Source of the DNA: JAAYRG01 sp964643255
Lineage (GTDB): Bacteria; Bacillota; Clostridia; Lachnospirales; Lachnospiraceae
Length of the DNA stretch: 21,391 nt
Direction of reading: 5' to 3'
Assembly: GCA_964643255.1 (NCBI GenBank)
Contig: CAZXSM010000036.1
Location: 1 to 21,391 of the forward strand
In this document: in pieces, positions 15,286-21,391 of the stretch
How positions within the stretch are numbered: position 1 is the stretch's first letter
Layout of the letters: each line of letters starts with the position of its first letter
Translations under genes and position numbers: made by a program
Notes under the pieces: model-generated
Seen by the model: only the letters and a program-made list of their open reading frames with translations
The model's database searches: none
What the model was told of the DNA's origin: nothing

Positions 15286-16827
15286 TTATTCCCTTATATC
15301 CCAATATTTTTTATCTAGGGTCCTATATCGTATGGCTTCACTTAAATGTTTGGCTTTAATTGTTACTGATCCATCCAAATCAGCAATTGTCCTTGAAACT
15401 TTAAGTACTCGGTTGTAACCACGAGGAGAAAGATTTAATTTGTCATAATAATACTCTAGAATTTCTTTTTCTTCTTTTCCTATTTTACAATATTTCTTAA
15501 CCATTCTTGAGTTAAGTTGTGAATTGAAAATAATTTCCTTATCTTTATATCTTTCTAACTGTATCTTTCTAGCTTGTCTTATTTTTTCCCTAATTGAAGC
15601 CGATGATTCTGATAAGCTTCGTGTTTCTAGTTCCTTATATGCAAGAGGTAAGGCTTCAACACACAAATCTATACGGTCTAATAGTGGCTTGCTTATTTTC
15701 CCTAAATATCTTTTTATCTGGCTAAGGGAACAATTGCATTTATTTCGATCTGGATAATGGCCACACATGCATGGATTCATAGCAGCAACCATCATTAATT
15801 CACTAGGGAAGTTATAAGATCCTTGCAATCTAGTAATTGTTACTTGTCCCTCTTCTAAAGGTTGCCTAAGGGTTTCTAGTGTGTTTCTTGCAAACTCAGG
15901 TAATTCGTCTAAGAATAAGACGCCGTGATGAGCTAGACTTATTTCTCCTGGCATAGGAGACCTACCTCCACCAATTAAAGCTGTAGTTGTAATACTATGA
16001 TGAGGAGCCCTAAATGGTCTTTGGGTAATTAAATACTGATCATTTGATAATAATCCAGATATACTATATACCTTAGATATTTTAATGCTTTCTTCTAAAG
16101 TCAGTTCTGGTAGTATACTTGCTACTCTTTTGGCAAGCATAGTTTTCCCTGAACCGGGTGGTCCAATCATTAAAATATTATGCATTCCACATGCAGCTAT
16201 TTGCAAGCCTCTCTTGGCTATATCCTGACCAACTACATCAGCAAAATCAAGTGGGTCTAAATATGAATCCCTTGTAAAGATATCACCTAAGTCAATATAA
16301 TGAGGCTCAAGATAAGTTTCATTATTAAGAAATAAGGATACCTCTTTAATATCTTTAACCCCATATACATCAATTCCTTGTACTATAGCGGCTTCGTTAA
16401 TATTACTTATGGGAACTATGCATCTTTTAAATCCTTGCTTTGCGGCAGCATGAATTATAGGCAAGACACCGTTTACCTTTTTTATGTCTCCATTTAAACC
16501 AACTTCACCTATAAATAATGTATCATTTAAACTCTCTTGGGATATATAACCGAATGCGGTTAGAATTGCTACTGCTATAGGAAGATCAAAGGCTGTACCT
16601 TCTTTGCGAATATCAGCTGGAGACAGATTAACAGTTATTCTTTTAGGCTGTAGACGAAATCCAGAGTTTTTAATAGAGACCCTAACTCTTTCTCTAGCCT
16701 CTCTAACCTCTGAACCCAAATAGCCAACTAAATCAAACATAGGTAAGCCATCGCTTACGTCTGCTTCAACTGATATAATTGATGCATCAATACCATTAAT
16801 TGCTGCACTTAGTGCTTTACTAAACAT
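15286..16827 (-). CDS. comM: YifB/ComM family Mg-chelatase-like AAA+ ATPase
   Basis: ComM in Gram-negatives is a hexameric helicase that promotes branch migration during transformation; the Firmicutes homologue (YifB) is less studied. The 513-residue product has the N-terminal Lon-protease-like ChlI domain (about 20-140; TVNLSPADIRKEGTAFDLPI), the AAA+ module with Walker A GPPGSGKT at about 222-229 and Walker B VLFLDE at about 303-308, the ARDs-like FRAPHHSITTTALIGGG, and a cysteine cluster CMCGHYPDRNKCNC. The C-terminal Mg-chelatase domain (RGYNRVLKVSRTIADLDG) is intact. The start is ATG at 16827 with AAAGGAG upstream. It pairs with dprA, as in many genomes. Confidence 0.95.
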   Translation of the reverse strand: MFSKALSAAINGIDASIISVEADVSDGLPMFDLVGYLGSEVREARERVRVSIKNSGFRLQPKRITVNLSPADIRKEGTAFDLPIAVAILTAFGYISQESLNDTLFIGEVGLNGDIKKVNGVLPIIHAAAKQGFKRCIVPISNINEAAIVQGIDVYGVKDIKEVSLFLNNETYLEPHYIDLGDIFTRDSYLDPLDFADVVGQDIAKRGLQIAACGMHNILMIGPPGSGKTMLAKRVASILPELTLEESIKISKVYSISGLLSNDQYLITQRPFRAPHHSITTTALIGGGRSPMPGEISLAHHGVLFLDELPEFARNTLETLRQPLEEGQVTITRLQGSYNFPSELMMVAAMNPCMCGHYPDRNKCNCSLSQIKRYLGKISKPLLDRIDLCVEALPLAYKELETRSLSESSASIREKIRQARKIQLERYKDKEIIFNSQLNSRMVKKYCKIGKEEKEILEYYYDKLNLSPRGYNRVLKVSRTIADLDGSVTIKAKHLSEAIRYRTLDKKYWDIRE

Positions 16828-16880
16828 AAAAAACTCCTTTCATTGTCTCTCTCCAACGAAAGAAGCATTTATCCAATTAT

Positions 16881-16909
16881 ATTGTAACAAAACTCCATTT
16901 TATAAACAA
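16881..16909 (-). promoter_or_regulatory. Candidate SigA promoter for comM-dprA-topA-codY
   Basis: On the minus strand TTGTTT (16909-16904), a 17-nt spacer, then TACAAT (16886-16881), lies about 54 nt before the comM start and just past the nrdR stop. No terminator was seen between nrdR and comM, so read-through from nrdR is also likely. Confidence 0.45.
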
Positions 16910-16918
16910 GCTTTTATA

Positions 16919-17374
16919 TTATTTATTATTAAGAAGTTTTTTTAATTCATCCATAAAAGTATTAACATCTTTAAATTCACGGTAAACAGAAGCAAATCTA
17001 ACATAAGCTACTTCATCAAATCCTTTTAATTTATCCATTACAATTTCTCCAATTGTAGAACTTTGGATTTCTTTTTCTTCCCTACTAAATATGATGCTTT
17101 CTATTTTATCAACCAATTCCTTAATTTGATCAGCTGACACAGGTCTTTTATGGCATGAACGAATAATACCACTTTCAATCTTAGATCTATCATAGGTTTC
17201 CCTTGTATTATCCTTTTTAATCACTAATAAAGGTAAAGCCTCTAACTTCTCGTAAGTAGTAAACCTTTTACTACAAACATCACATTGACGTCTTCTACGA
17301 ATACTTTTACCATCCTCTACGGGTCTAGAATCAATTACTCTTGTATTAGAATCATCACAAAACGGGCAATTCAT
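16919..17374 (-). CDS. nrdR: Transcriptional repressor NrdR
   Basis: NrdR senses ATP/dATP and represses ribonucleotide reductase genes at NrdR boxes. The 151-residue product is the family's usual length. The N-terminal zinc ribbon has Cys 3, 6, 31 and 34 (MNCPFCDDSNTRVIDSRP and CDVCSKRFTTYEKLE). The ATP-cone domain covers about 49-139 (VIKKDNTRETYDRSKIESGI, later VAYVRFASVYREFKDV). The start is ATG at 17374 with AAGGGG about 7 nt upstream. It has its own strong promoter (17465-17492) with an embedded Spo0A-box sequence. It is divergent from ylmC. Confidence 0.98.
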   Translation of the reverse strand: MNCPFCDDSNTRVIDSRPVEDGKSIRRRRQCDVCSKRFTTYEKLEALPLLVIKKDNTRETYDRSKIESGIIRSCHKRPVSADQIKELVDKIESIIFSREEKEIQSSTIGEIVMDKLKGFDEVAYVRFASVYREFKDVNTFMDELKKLLNNK

Positions 17375-17590
17375 AAGCTTTCCCCTTTCTTTTCATTCAT
17401 TAAACTAATAAGCAATTCCGACAAAACACAAAATGTTTCGCTAAAGCTCACTTAAACTAATTTAATTATAAGTTAAAAATGTCGAATGTCAAGTAATATG
17501 ATTCTCTCCCATTTATCATCCTTATATGCATATATATGGATACATGTGTGTATATATAATTATAGACTAAGATAAATGTAGGTGTTTACC
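17375..17590. other. Divergent nrdR/ylmC intergenic region
   Basis: This interval of about 216 bp contains the nrdR promoter (17465-17492), two Spo0A-box-like heptamers (TGTCGAA on plus at 17480-17486, TGTCGGA on minus at 17423-17417), and an AT-rich inverted repeat (17531-17558) made mainly of ATACA/TGTAT with alternating TA flanks. It must also hold the ylmC promoter, but no clear SigA or SigE pair could be fixed by eye. Confidence 0.55.
17465..17492 (-). promoter_or_regulatory. Consensus SigA promoter of nrdR with an internal 0A-box
   Basis: The minus strand shows perfect TTGACA (17492-17487), a 16-nt spacer and perfect TATAAT (17470-17465), about 90 nt upstream of nrdR. The plus-strand heptamer TGTCGAA (17480-17486), identical to the Spo0A consensus box, fills the spacer directly next to the -35. 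Binding there would be expected to block this promoter. Confidence 0.7.
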
Positions 17591-17860
17591 ATGATGAAAA
17601 CCAGGTTATCAGACTTCAAAAATAAAGAAGTTATTAATTGTAGAGACGGAGAACGTTTAGGTTATATTTGTGACCTAATATTTGATATCAAAACTGGAGA
17701 AATTCTGAAAATTATAATCCCCGGTCCTTGTAAAATTTGGGGCATTCTAGGCCGTGAAAATGAATACATAATCAGTTACTGTTGCATTACCCAAATAGGT
17801 GAAGATGTAATCCTAGTAGACATCGATTCCGAAAAAGCCCTATATAAAATAAACTATTAA
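17591..17860 (+). CDS. ylmC: YlmC/YmxH family sporulation protein (PRC-barrel)
   Basis: A small (89-residue) PRC-barrel-like protein of the YlmC/YmxH family, widely conserved in endospore formers near sigE/sigG or nrdR. Its molecular function is unknown. The visible family pattern is LSDFKNKEVINCRDGERLGY, then DLIFDIKTGEILKIIIPGP, a central GRENEYIISYCCITQIGEDV and a terminal VILVDID. It is the only plus-strand gene: divergent from nrdR and tail-to-tail with sigG. The frame is open to a GTG at 17582, but ATG at 17591 with AGGTG 6 nt upstream is the likely start (a second ATG follows at once). Family call is good; function is open. Confidence 0.88.
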   Translation: MMKTRLSDFKNKEVINCRDGERLGYICDLIFDIKTGEILKIIIPGPCKIWGILGRENEYIISYCCITQIGEDVILVDIDSEKALYKINY

Positions 17861-17865
17861 GGAAA

Positions 17866-17969
17866 AGATAAAAATAGTGAAGGGAATATAATATATCCTT
17901 ATATCCGCCTTCCTAGGACACTTAAGGCGTATACTGGATTTATTATTCCCTTCACCATGAATTTTATCT
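17866..17969. terminator. Large hairpin between convergent ylmC and sigG
   Basis: Perfect 12-nt arms GTGAAGGGAATA (17877-17888) and TATTCCCTTCAC (17944-17955) are flanked by further complementary arms AGATAAAA (17866-17873) and TTTTATCT (17962-17969). Inside is a second stem CGCCTT/AAGGCG (17906-17911 and 17924-17929). Read in the sigG direction the main stem is followed by TATTTTTATCTTTT, a good U-tract. In the ylmC direction the tail is weaker. It is likely a terminator for sigG and possibly bidirectional. Confidence 0.65.
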
Positions 17970-17982
17970 GATCTAGTTATAG

Positions 17983-18765
17983 TTAGTCTTGCATTAAATA
18001 TCCTCGCATAGTCTTTAAGGCCGATTTCTCAAGGCGTGAAACTTGGGCCTGTGAAATGGCTATTTCCTCGGCTACTTCCATTTGAGTTTTACCTTTGTAG
18101 AAACGTAGCTTTATTATTCTTTGTTCTCTTTCTGGCAGGCGCTTAATTGCATCTCTTAGACCTATATCCTTCACCCAGTTACTTTCTAAATTTTTACTAT
18201 CACTTACTTGATCCATTATATATAAGGTGTCTCCTCCGTCATTATATACTGGTTCATGTAAGGATATAGGTGTTTGAATAGCATCTAAAGCAGCTACTAT
18301 ATCTTGTTTACTTACTCCAAGTTCACTAGCCACTTCACTTATATTAGGTTCCTTGCCATATTTTTTTGTATAAGCTTCTTTTGCATAAATCGCTTTATAT
18401 GCAGTGTCTCTAAGTGACCTACTAACACGAATCGTTTTATTATCCCTTAAATATCTTCTTATTTCCCCAATAATCATAGGTACAGCATAAGTTGAGAATT
18501 TAACATTATGTGATATATCAAAATTATCTATAGCCTTTATTAAACCTATGCATCCTATTTGAAATAAGTCATCTGCGTTTTCTTTGCTGTTGGTAAATCT
18601 TTGTATAATACTAAGTACTAATCTTAAGTTTCCATGAATATACTTCTCCCTGGCAGTTTTATCACCGGAAAGAACCTTGTTAAATATTTCCTCTCTCTCT
18701 TCATTTTTGATTAAAGGTAATTGCGATGTGTTTACACCAGTTATTTCCACTTTGTACTGAGCCAT
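17983..18765 (-). CDS. sigG: RNA polymerase sporulation sigma factor SigG
   Basis: SigmaG directs late gene expression in the forespore. The product has 260 residues, the same as I recall for B. subtilis. The sigG-type N-terminus is clear (YKVEITGVNTSQLPLIKNEE; the family has KVEICGVDTSKLP), with region 2 (LFQIGCIGLIKAIDNFDISH, KFSTYAVPMIIGEIRRYLRD), the sigF/sigG-type IRVSRSLRDTAYKA, and region 4 (YKGKTQMEVAEEIAISQAQV, SRLEKSAL). ATG at 18765 is preferred over an earlier TTG because GGGAGGT lies about 9 nt upstream. A hairpin abuts that site. Residue 44, just before GNLRLV, is His, where I recall Asn45 in B. subtilis (a CsfB/Gin contact); unchecked. It lies 112 nt after sigE. Confidence 0.97.
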   Translation of the reverse strand: MAQYKVEITGVNTSQLPLIKNEEREEIFNKVLSGDKTAREKYIHGNLRLVLSIIQRFTNSKENADDLFQIGCIGLIKAIDNFDISHNVKFSTYAVPMIIGEIRRYLRDNKTIRVSRSLRDTAYKAIYAKEAYTKKYGKEPNISEVASELGVSKQDIVAALDAIQTPISLHEPVYNDGGDTLYIMDQVSDSKNLESNWVKDIGLRDAIKRLPEREQRIIKLRFYKGKTQMEVAEEIAISQAQVSRLEKSALKTMRGYLMQD

Positions 18766-18782
18766 ATAATAATAACCTCCCA

Positions 18783-18807
18783 AATCATTACTTATACTTT
18801 AATGATT
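18783..18807 (-). promoter_or_regulatory. Hairpin just upstream of the sigG ribosome binding site
   Basis: Perfect 8-nt arms AATCATTA (18783-18790) and TAATGATT (18800-18807) with a 9-nt loop sit one base upstream of the GGGAGGT ribosome binding site (18775-18781). The upstream arm overlaps the -10 part of the candidate forespore promoter. A complete hairpin would therefore form only on read-through transcripts from spoIIGA-sigE. Confidence 0.5.
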
Positions 18808-18830
18808 CACTATAAAGTTATTCATTATAC
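18802..18830 (-). promoter_or_regulatory. Candidate SigF/SigG-type promoter of sigG
   Basis: On the minus strand GTATA (18830-18826), a 15-nt spacer and GTGAATCAT (18810-18802) resemble the SigF/SigG consensus (GYATA and GGnnAnAnT) with mismatches in the -10. The location, about 40 nt before sigG, fits forespore transcription of sigG by sigmaF and then sigmaG. The match is imperfect. Confidence 0.4.
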
Positions 18831-18848
18831 GGTTTTTAAAATTGAAAT

Positions 18849-18870
18849 AATTTCCACATGCTAGGAAACT
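18849..18870 (-). terminator. Weak hairpin after sigE
   Basis: AATTTCC (18849-18855) and GGAAACT (18864-18870) can form a 7-bp stem with one wobble around an 8-nt loop, starting about 7 nt past the sigE stop. On the transcribed strand it is followed by ATTTCAATTTT. It may attenuate rather than block transcription into sigG. Confidence 0.3.
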
Positions 18871-18877
18871 TGATATA

Positions 18878-19618
18878 TCACTGAAAACGCAACATTTCCT
18901 TTTTTAGCCTTTTGATAATTTTTTTCTCAAGTCGTGATATGTATGATTGGGATATTCCTAAATAGTCTGCAACTTCTTTTTGAGTGTATTGATTTCCGTC
19001 TTCTGTATCAATACCATATCTTAGCTGAACTATCACTCTTTCTCTTTCTTTTAATTTTAATAAAGCTTTATTTAGTAGTTTTTTATCTACTTCTTTTTCA
19101 ATATTTTTAGATGTTATATCTGAATCTGTACCTAATATATCAGATAATAATAGTTCGTTACCATCCCAGTCGACATTTAAAGGTTCGTCAATGGAAACTT
19201 CCATTTTAGTCTTGTTATTTCTCCTTAAATACATGAGTATTTCATTTTCTATACACCTTGAAGCATAAGTTGCTAACTTAATATTTCTATGGGGATTAAA
19301 GGTGTTTACAGCCTTAATTAAGCCTATAGTTCCAATGGATATAAGATCTTCTATGTTTATACCAGTATTGTCAAATTTTTTAGCTATGTAGACTACAAGT
19401 CTTAGATTGTGTTCAATAAGTGTAGCTTTCCCCTCATCTTCAGCAACAGTTCCCAGTTTAGCGATTTCCTCTGCTTCCTTTTCTTTGTTTAAAGGGGCTG
19501 GAAGCACATCTGATCCCCCTATGTAATGAATTTCTCCTGATCTATTTAAAAACATATTCTTAAGATCTGGTATAATCCTAAACTGTATTTTACTTGGCAT
19601 ATTAATTTTAAGTAACAT
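18878..19618 (-). CDS. sigE: RNA polymerase sporulation sigma factor SigE (pro-sigmaE)
   Basis: SigmaE drives early mother-cell gene expression. It is made as an inactive precursor and cut by SpoIIGA. The 246-residue product carries a pro-sequence of about 31 residues before HYIGGSDVLPAPL (B. subtilis maturation is close to YIGGS). Region 2 is almost identical to known SigE (NTGINIEDLISIGTIGLIKA, KLATYASRCIENEILMYLRR), followed by EPLNVDWDGNELLLSD and region 4 (VADYLGISQSYISRLEKKII). ATG at 19618 is chosen because GGAGGG lies 5 nt upstream; an in-frame ATG 6 codons on has no such site and would shorten the pro-sequence. It follows spoIIGA by 13 nt, so precursor and protease are co-expressed. 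Confidence 0.98.
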   Translation of the reverse strand: MLLKINMPSKIQFRIIPDLKNMFLNRSGEIHYIGGSDVLPAPLNKEKEAEEIAKLGTVAEDEGKATLIEHNLRLVVYIAKKFDNTGINIEDLISIGTIGLIKAVNTFNPHRNIKLATYASRCIENEILMYLRRNNKTKMEVSIDEPLNVDWDGNELLLSDILGTDSDITSKNIEKEVDKKLLNKALLKLKERERVIVQLRYGIDTEDGNQYTQKEVADYLGISQSYISRLEKKIIKRLKKEMLRFQ

Positions 19619-19631
19619 TTTTTCCCTCCAA

Positions 19632-20537
19632 TTACATTAAATCTTTATGTAAAATAAACTGATATTTGTCACATTTATTAAATTTCCCATTCCATATACC
19701 TGCTAAAACATTTTTATTACAAATTTTATCATTCCCTTTTATTATTTCCACTTTATCAATTTCTATAGTAGTTAATAAGCCTTTTTTCTTACCTATAGAA
19801 GAATAAGGAATCATATAAACATTAATTGTCTCATTTTTTTCTATTTCTTTAAGAGAATTACCTTTTGAATCTGTTAGCCACTTATCTATATATTGTATTT
19901 GACTTTCTGATAACAAGTTTTTTAAAGCACTGTATTCTATTATATTGACAGGCTTACCAAAAATAGGATCATATAAGTTATTTCCAGTGTCTAATAAACC
20001 AGTTAATGAAATGCTTTTATCACGAAAATATATCTTTGTTTCATATATTATTTCATCTTCTTTAAGAAAAGTCTTAATTACTTTCTTAGTTATAAATATT
20101 AAAACAAAAGCTATTAAAGTAAGTATAAATAACTTTAGACCATTTAACCTGGAAAAAAATCTGCCATTAATTATTTCATGAAAATAATATCCTAGCATAG
20201 AATGGTAATATAATGAATTAAACAAGCCTCCTATTAAAAAGGTTATTAGATAAGTATTTACCACACATTTAACCCAGGATCTTATAGACTTAGGTCTAAA
20301 TGTAACCCAAACCATAAAAATACAAACAATTAAATAAGAAATGATAAATTGTATAACTTGATTTAACTTAGGTATTAAGGTTAATATGCAAGCGCAAATT
20401 GCTCCTACTAATGAACCTAAAGCTAATCTTGCATATGAAACTTCTCTTTTAATGATCTTTTTTACTATATAAAGTAATATATAATCCATGACAAAGTTTA
20501 TAATAAAGATAACATCTACGTAAACCTCAAGATACAA
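19632..20537 (-). CDS. spoIIGA: Sporulation sigma-E factor-processing peptidase SpoIIGA
   Basis: SpoIIGA is a septal membrane aspartic protease that removes the sigmaE pro-sequence after a signal (SpoIIR) from the forespore. The 301-residue product has five hydrophobic segments in residues 5-150, starting with YLEVYVDVIFIINFVMDYIL. The C-terminal protease domain carries the motif SLTGLLDTGNNLYDPIFGKP, with the catalytic Asp at 183, the position I recall for B. subtilis. The start is TTG at 20537, with GAGGGG 5 nt upstream; the N-terminus MYLEVYVDVIF matches the family, so it is likely right. A spoIIG-type promoter lies upstream. Confidence 0.97.
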   Translation of the reverse strand: MYLEVYVDVIFIINFVMDYILLYIVKKIIKREVSYARLALGSLVGAICACILTLIPKLNQVIQFIISYLIVCIFMVWVTFRPKSIRSWVKCVVNTYLITFLIGGLFNSLYYHSMLGYYFHEIINGRFFSRLNGLKLFILTLIAFVLIFITKKVIKTFLKEDEIIYETKIYFRDKSISLTGLLDTGNNLYDPIFGKPVNIIEYSALKNLLSESQIQYIDKWLTDSKGNSLKEIEKNETINVYMIPYSSIGKKKGLLTTIEIDKVEIIKGNDKICNKNVLAGIWNGKFNKCDKYQFILHKDLM

Positions 20538-20568
20538 TTCCTCCCCTCTTTTCTTTAGTGTTTATATT

Positions 20569-20601
20569 ATTATAACTATTATGTCTCATATTTTTTGTCA
20601 A
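20569..20601 (-). promoter_or_regulatory. spoIIG-like promoter with 21-bp spacer (Spo0A-dependent type)
   Basis: On the minus strand a perfect TTGACA (20601-20596) and a perfect TATAAT (20574-20569) are 21 nt apart. No acceptable -35 exists at the normal 16-18 nt. The B. subtilis spoIIG promoter is known for consensus-like elements at a 22-bp spacing, made usable by Spo0A~P. Heptamers resembling the 0A box (TGTCGAA) lie at 20602-20596 (TGTCAAA on plus, overlapping the -35) and 20663-20657 (TGTCGGA on minus). Confidence 0.65.
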
Positions 20602-20719
20602 ACCCTGGCCAAGAATCCATTTATTTATCGTCTTCTTCTTCTATTTCTCACATCAATCCGACAAGATACATTCTTATAGTCTTATATTTATGCAAAAAAC
20701 CTAGAATAAAGACAAATAA

Positions 20720-20780
20720 AAAACTCCCTAGTAGGAATGATTTCTGTTTTTAACAGATAACATTTCCACTAGGGAGTTTT
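20720..20780 (-). terminator. Strong Rho-independent terminator after ftsZ
   Basis: Perfect 13-nt arms AAAACTCCCTAGT (20720-20732) and ACTAGGGAGTTTT (20768-20780) are extended inward by partly paired bases to an apical TCTGTT/AACAGA hairpin. On the transcribed strand the structure ends in TTTTTTATTTG. It isolates ftsZ from the spoIIGA promoter. Confidence 0.9.
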
Positions 20781-20798
20781 ATGAGTAAATATTATGTA

Positions 20799-21391
20799 TT
20801 ATTTTTTATTTCTATTTTTTTGTAGGAATTCAGGAATTTTAATGTTACCAGAATCCGAATTTGTTCTTTGACTTCCATTTCTTTGTATGTCATGGTTTTT
20901 ATTATCACTTGCAGCTGCAGTCTGAGAATAAGAAGTACTTGTCTGCTTATTATAATTTGAGCCTGTTTTAAAATTGGTTTTTGTAGTATCAGCCTGTTTT
21001 AAGAATGAAGGTGTACTTACACCAGACCTTGAACTATAAGTCTTAGCACCAGATTGAACCTGATGGTTTAAACCTGTTGCAATAACAGTTATAGCCGCTT
21101 CTTCTGGCTTGGAATCATCATATACAGCACCAAATATTATATTAGCTTCTTCTCCTGCTAGTTCTTGAATCATTGTTGCGGCTTCATTAGCTTCTATTAA
21201 ACTAATATCACCAGATATATTAATAATTACATGGCTAGCACCTTCAATAGTCGTTTCAAGAAGTGGGCTTGTAATTGCTTCGTTAACAGCATCAATACAT
21301 TTGTTATCTCCCTTACCTTCTCCTATACCAATATGTGCTACTCCTTTATCTTTCATAACAGTTTGAACATCAGCAAAGTCTAAGTTTATAA
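20799..21391 (-). CDS. ftsZ: Cell division protein FtsZ (C-terminal part, cut by window edge)
   Basis: FtsZ is the tubulin-like GTPase that forms the division ring, including the polar ring of sporulation. Only the last 197 codons are inside the window; the gene runs off the right edge. The ATG at 21356 is internal, since the frame continues upstream as INLDFADVQTVMKDKGVAHI, the FtsZ synergy-loop region. The C-terminal tubulin-like domain (ISGDISLIEANEAATMIQEL, AAITVIATGL) runs to about residue 105 of the visible part. A Ser/Thr/Asn-rich linker of about 80 residues follows, then the conserved tail peptide IKIPEFLQKNRNKK that binds FtsA/SepF-type partners. The N-terminal GTP-binding domain is not visible. 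Confidence 0.97.
   Translation of the reverse strand, partial: INLDFADVQTVMKDKGVAHIGIGEGKGDNKCIDAVNEAITSPLLETTIEGASHVIINISGDISLIEANEAATMIQELAGEEANIIFGAVYDDSKPEEAAITVIATGLNHQVQSGAKTYSSRSGVSTPSFLKQADTTKTNFKTGSNYNKQTSTSYSQTAAASDNKNHDIQRNGSQRTNSDSGNIKIPEFLQKNRNKK

Noticed and set aside
17531..17558. Alternating TA/ATACA-TGTAT repeat as a ylmC regulatory site or SigE promoter
   Set aside because: The inverted repeat is mostly simple AT sequence, and no SigE -35/-10 pair with correct spacing could be fixed.

Overview
The window is a stretch of an AT-rich, low-GC Gram-positive chromosome. It comes from an endospore-forming, flagellated member of the Firmicutes, most likely class Clostridia. The evidence is a SpoIIGA-sigE-sigG sporulation cluster next to ftsZ, a CodY regulator, and a Bacillus/Clostridium-type fla operon. 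Family-level placement cannot be made from the sequence alone. Twenty-three genes are supported, all on the minus strand except ylmC. Two are cut by the window edges: ftsZ on the right and flgE on the left. No transposon, prophage, CRISPR array, tRNA or rRNA was seen.

In the direction of transcription (right to left) the layout is as follows. (1) The 3' part of ftsZ ends at a strong terminator. (2) The sporulation block spoIIGA-sigE-sigG is preceded by a spoIIG-like promoter with an unusually long 21-bp spacer. SpoIIGA is the membrane protease that activates pro-sigmaE in the mother cell, and sigmaG is the late forespore sigma factor. (3) ylmC (plus strand) is convergent with sigG and divergent from nrdR. 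(4) A housekeeping/DNA-processing block follows: nrdR, comM (yifB), dprA, topA and codY, closely spaced and possibly co-transcribed. (5) After a codY terminator and a gap of about 360 bp carrying a promoter comes the flagellar operon flgB-flgC-fliE-fliF-fliG-fliH-fliI-fliJ-ylxF(motE-like)-fliK-flgD-[TIGR02530 family]-flgE. It encodes the proximal rod, MS ring, switch protein, type III export ATPase complex, hook-length ruler, hook cap and hook.

The flagellar genes are tightly packed and follow the order of B. subtilis fla/che closely. The order topA-codY-flg also resembles Bacillus, but xerC and hslVU are missing between topA and codY. Several genes use TTG or GTG starts.

The coding content is well-known core biology. 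The less ordinary signals are between genes: (a) a 73-nt sequence that can fold as a three-way junction, spanning the end of the TIGR02530-family gene and ending 4 nt before the flgE ribosome binding site; (b) the spoIIG-type long-spacer promoter; (c) a hairpin abutting the sigG ribosome binding site that overlaps a candidate forespore promoter; (d) a perfect Spo0A-box sequence inside a near-consensus nrdR promoter; and (e) a hairpin abutting the codY ribosome binding site. All were read by eye and none was computed.
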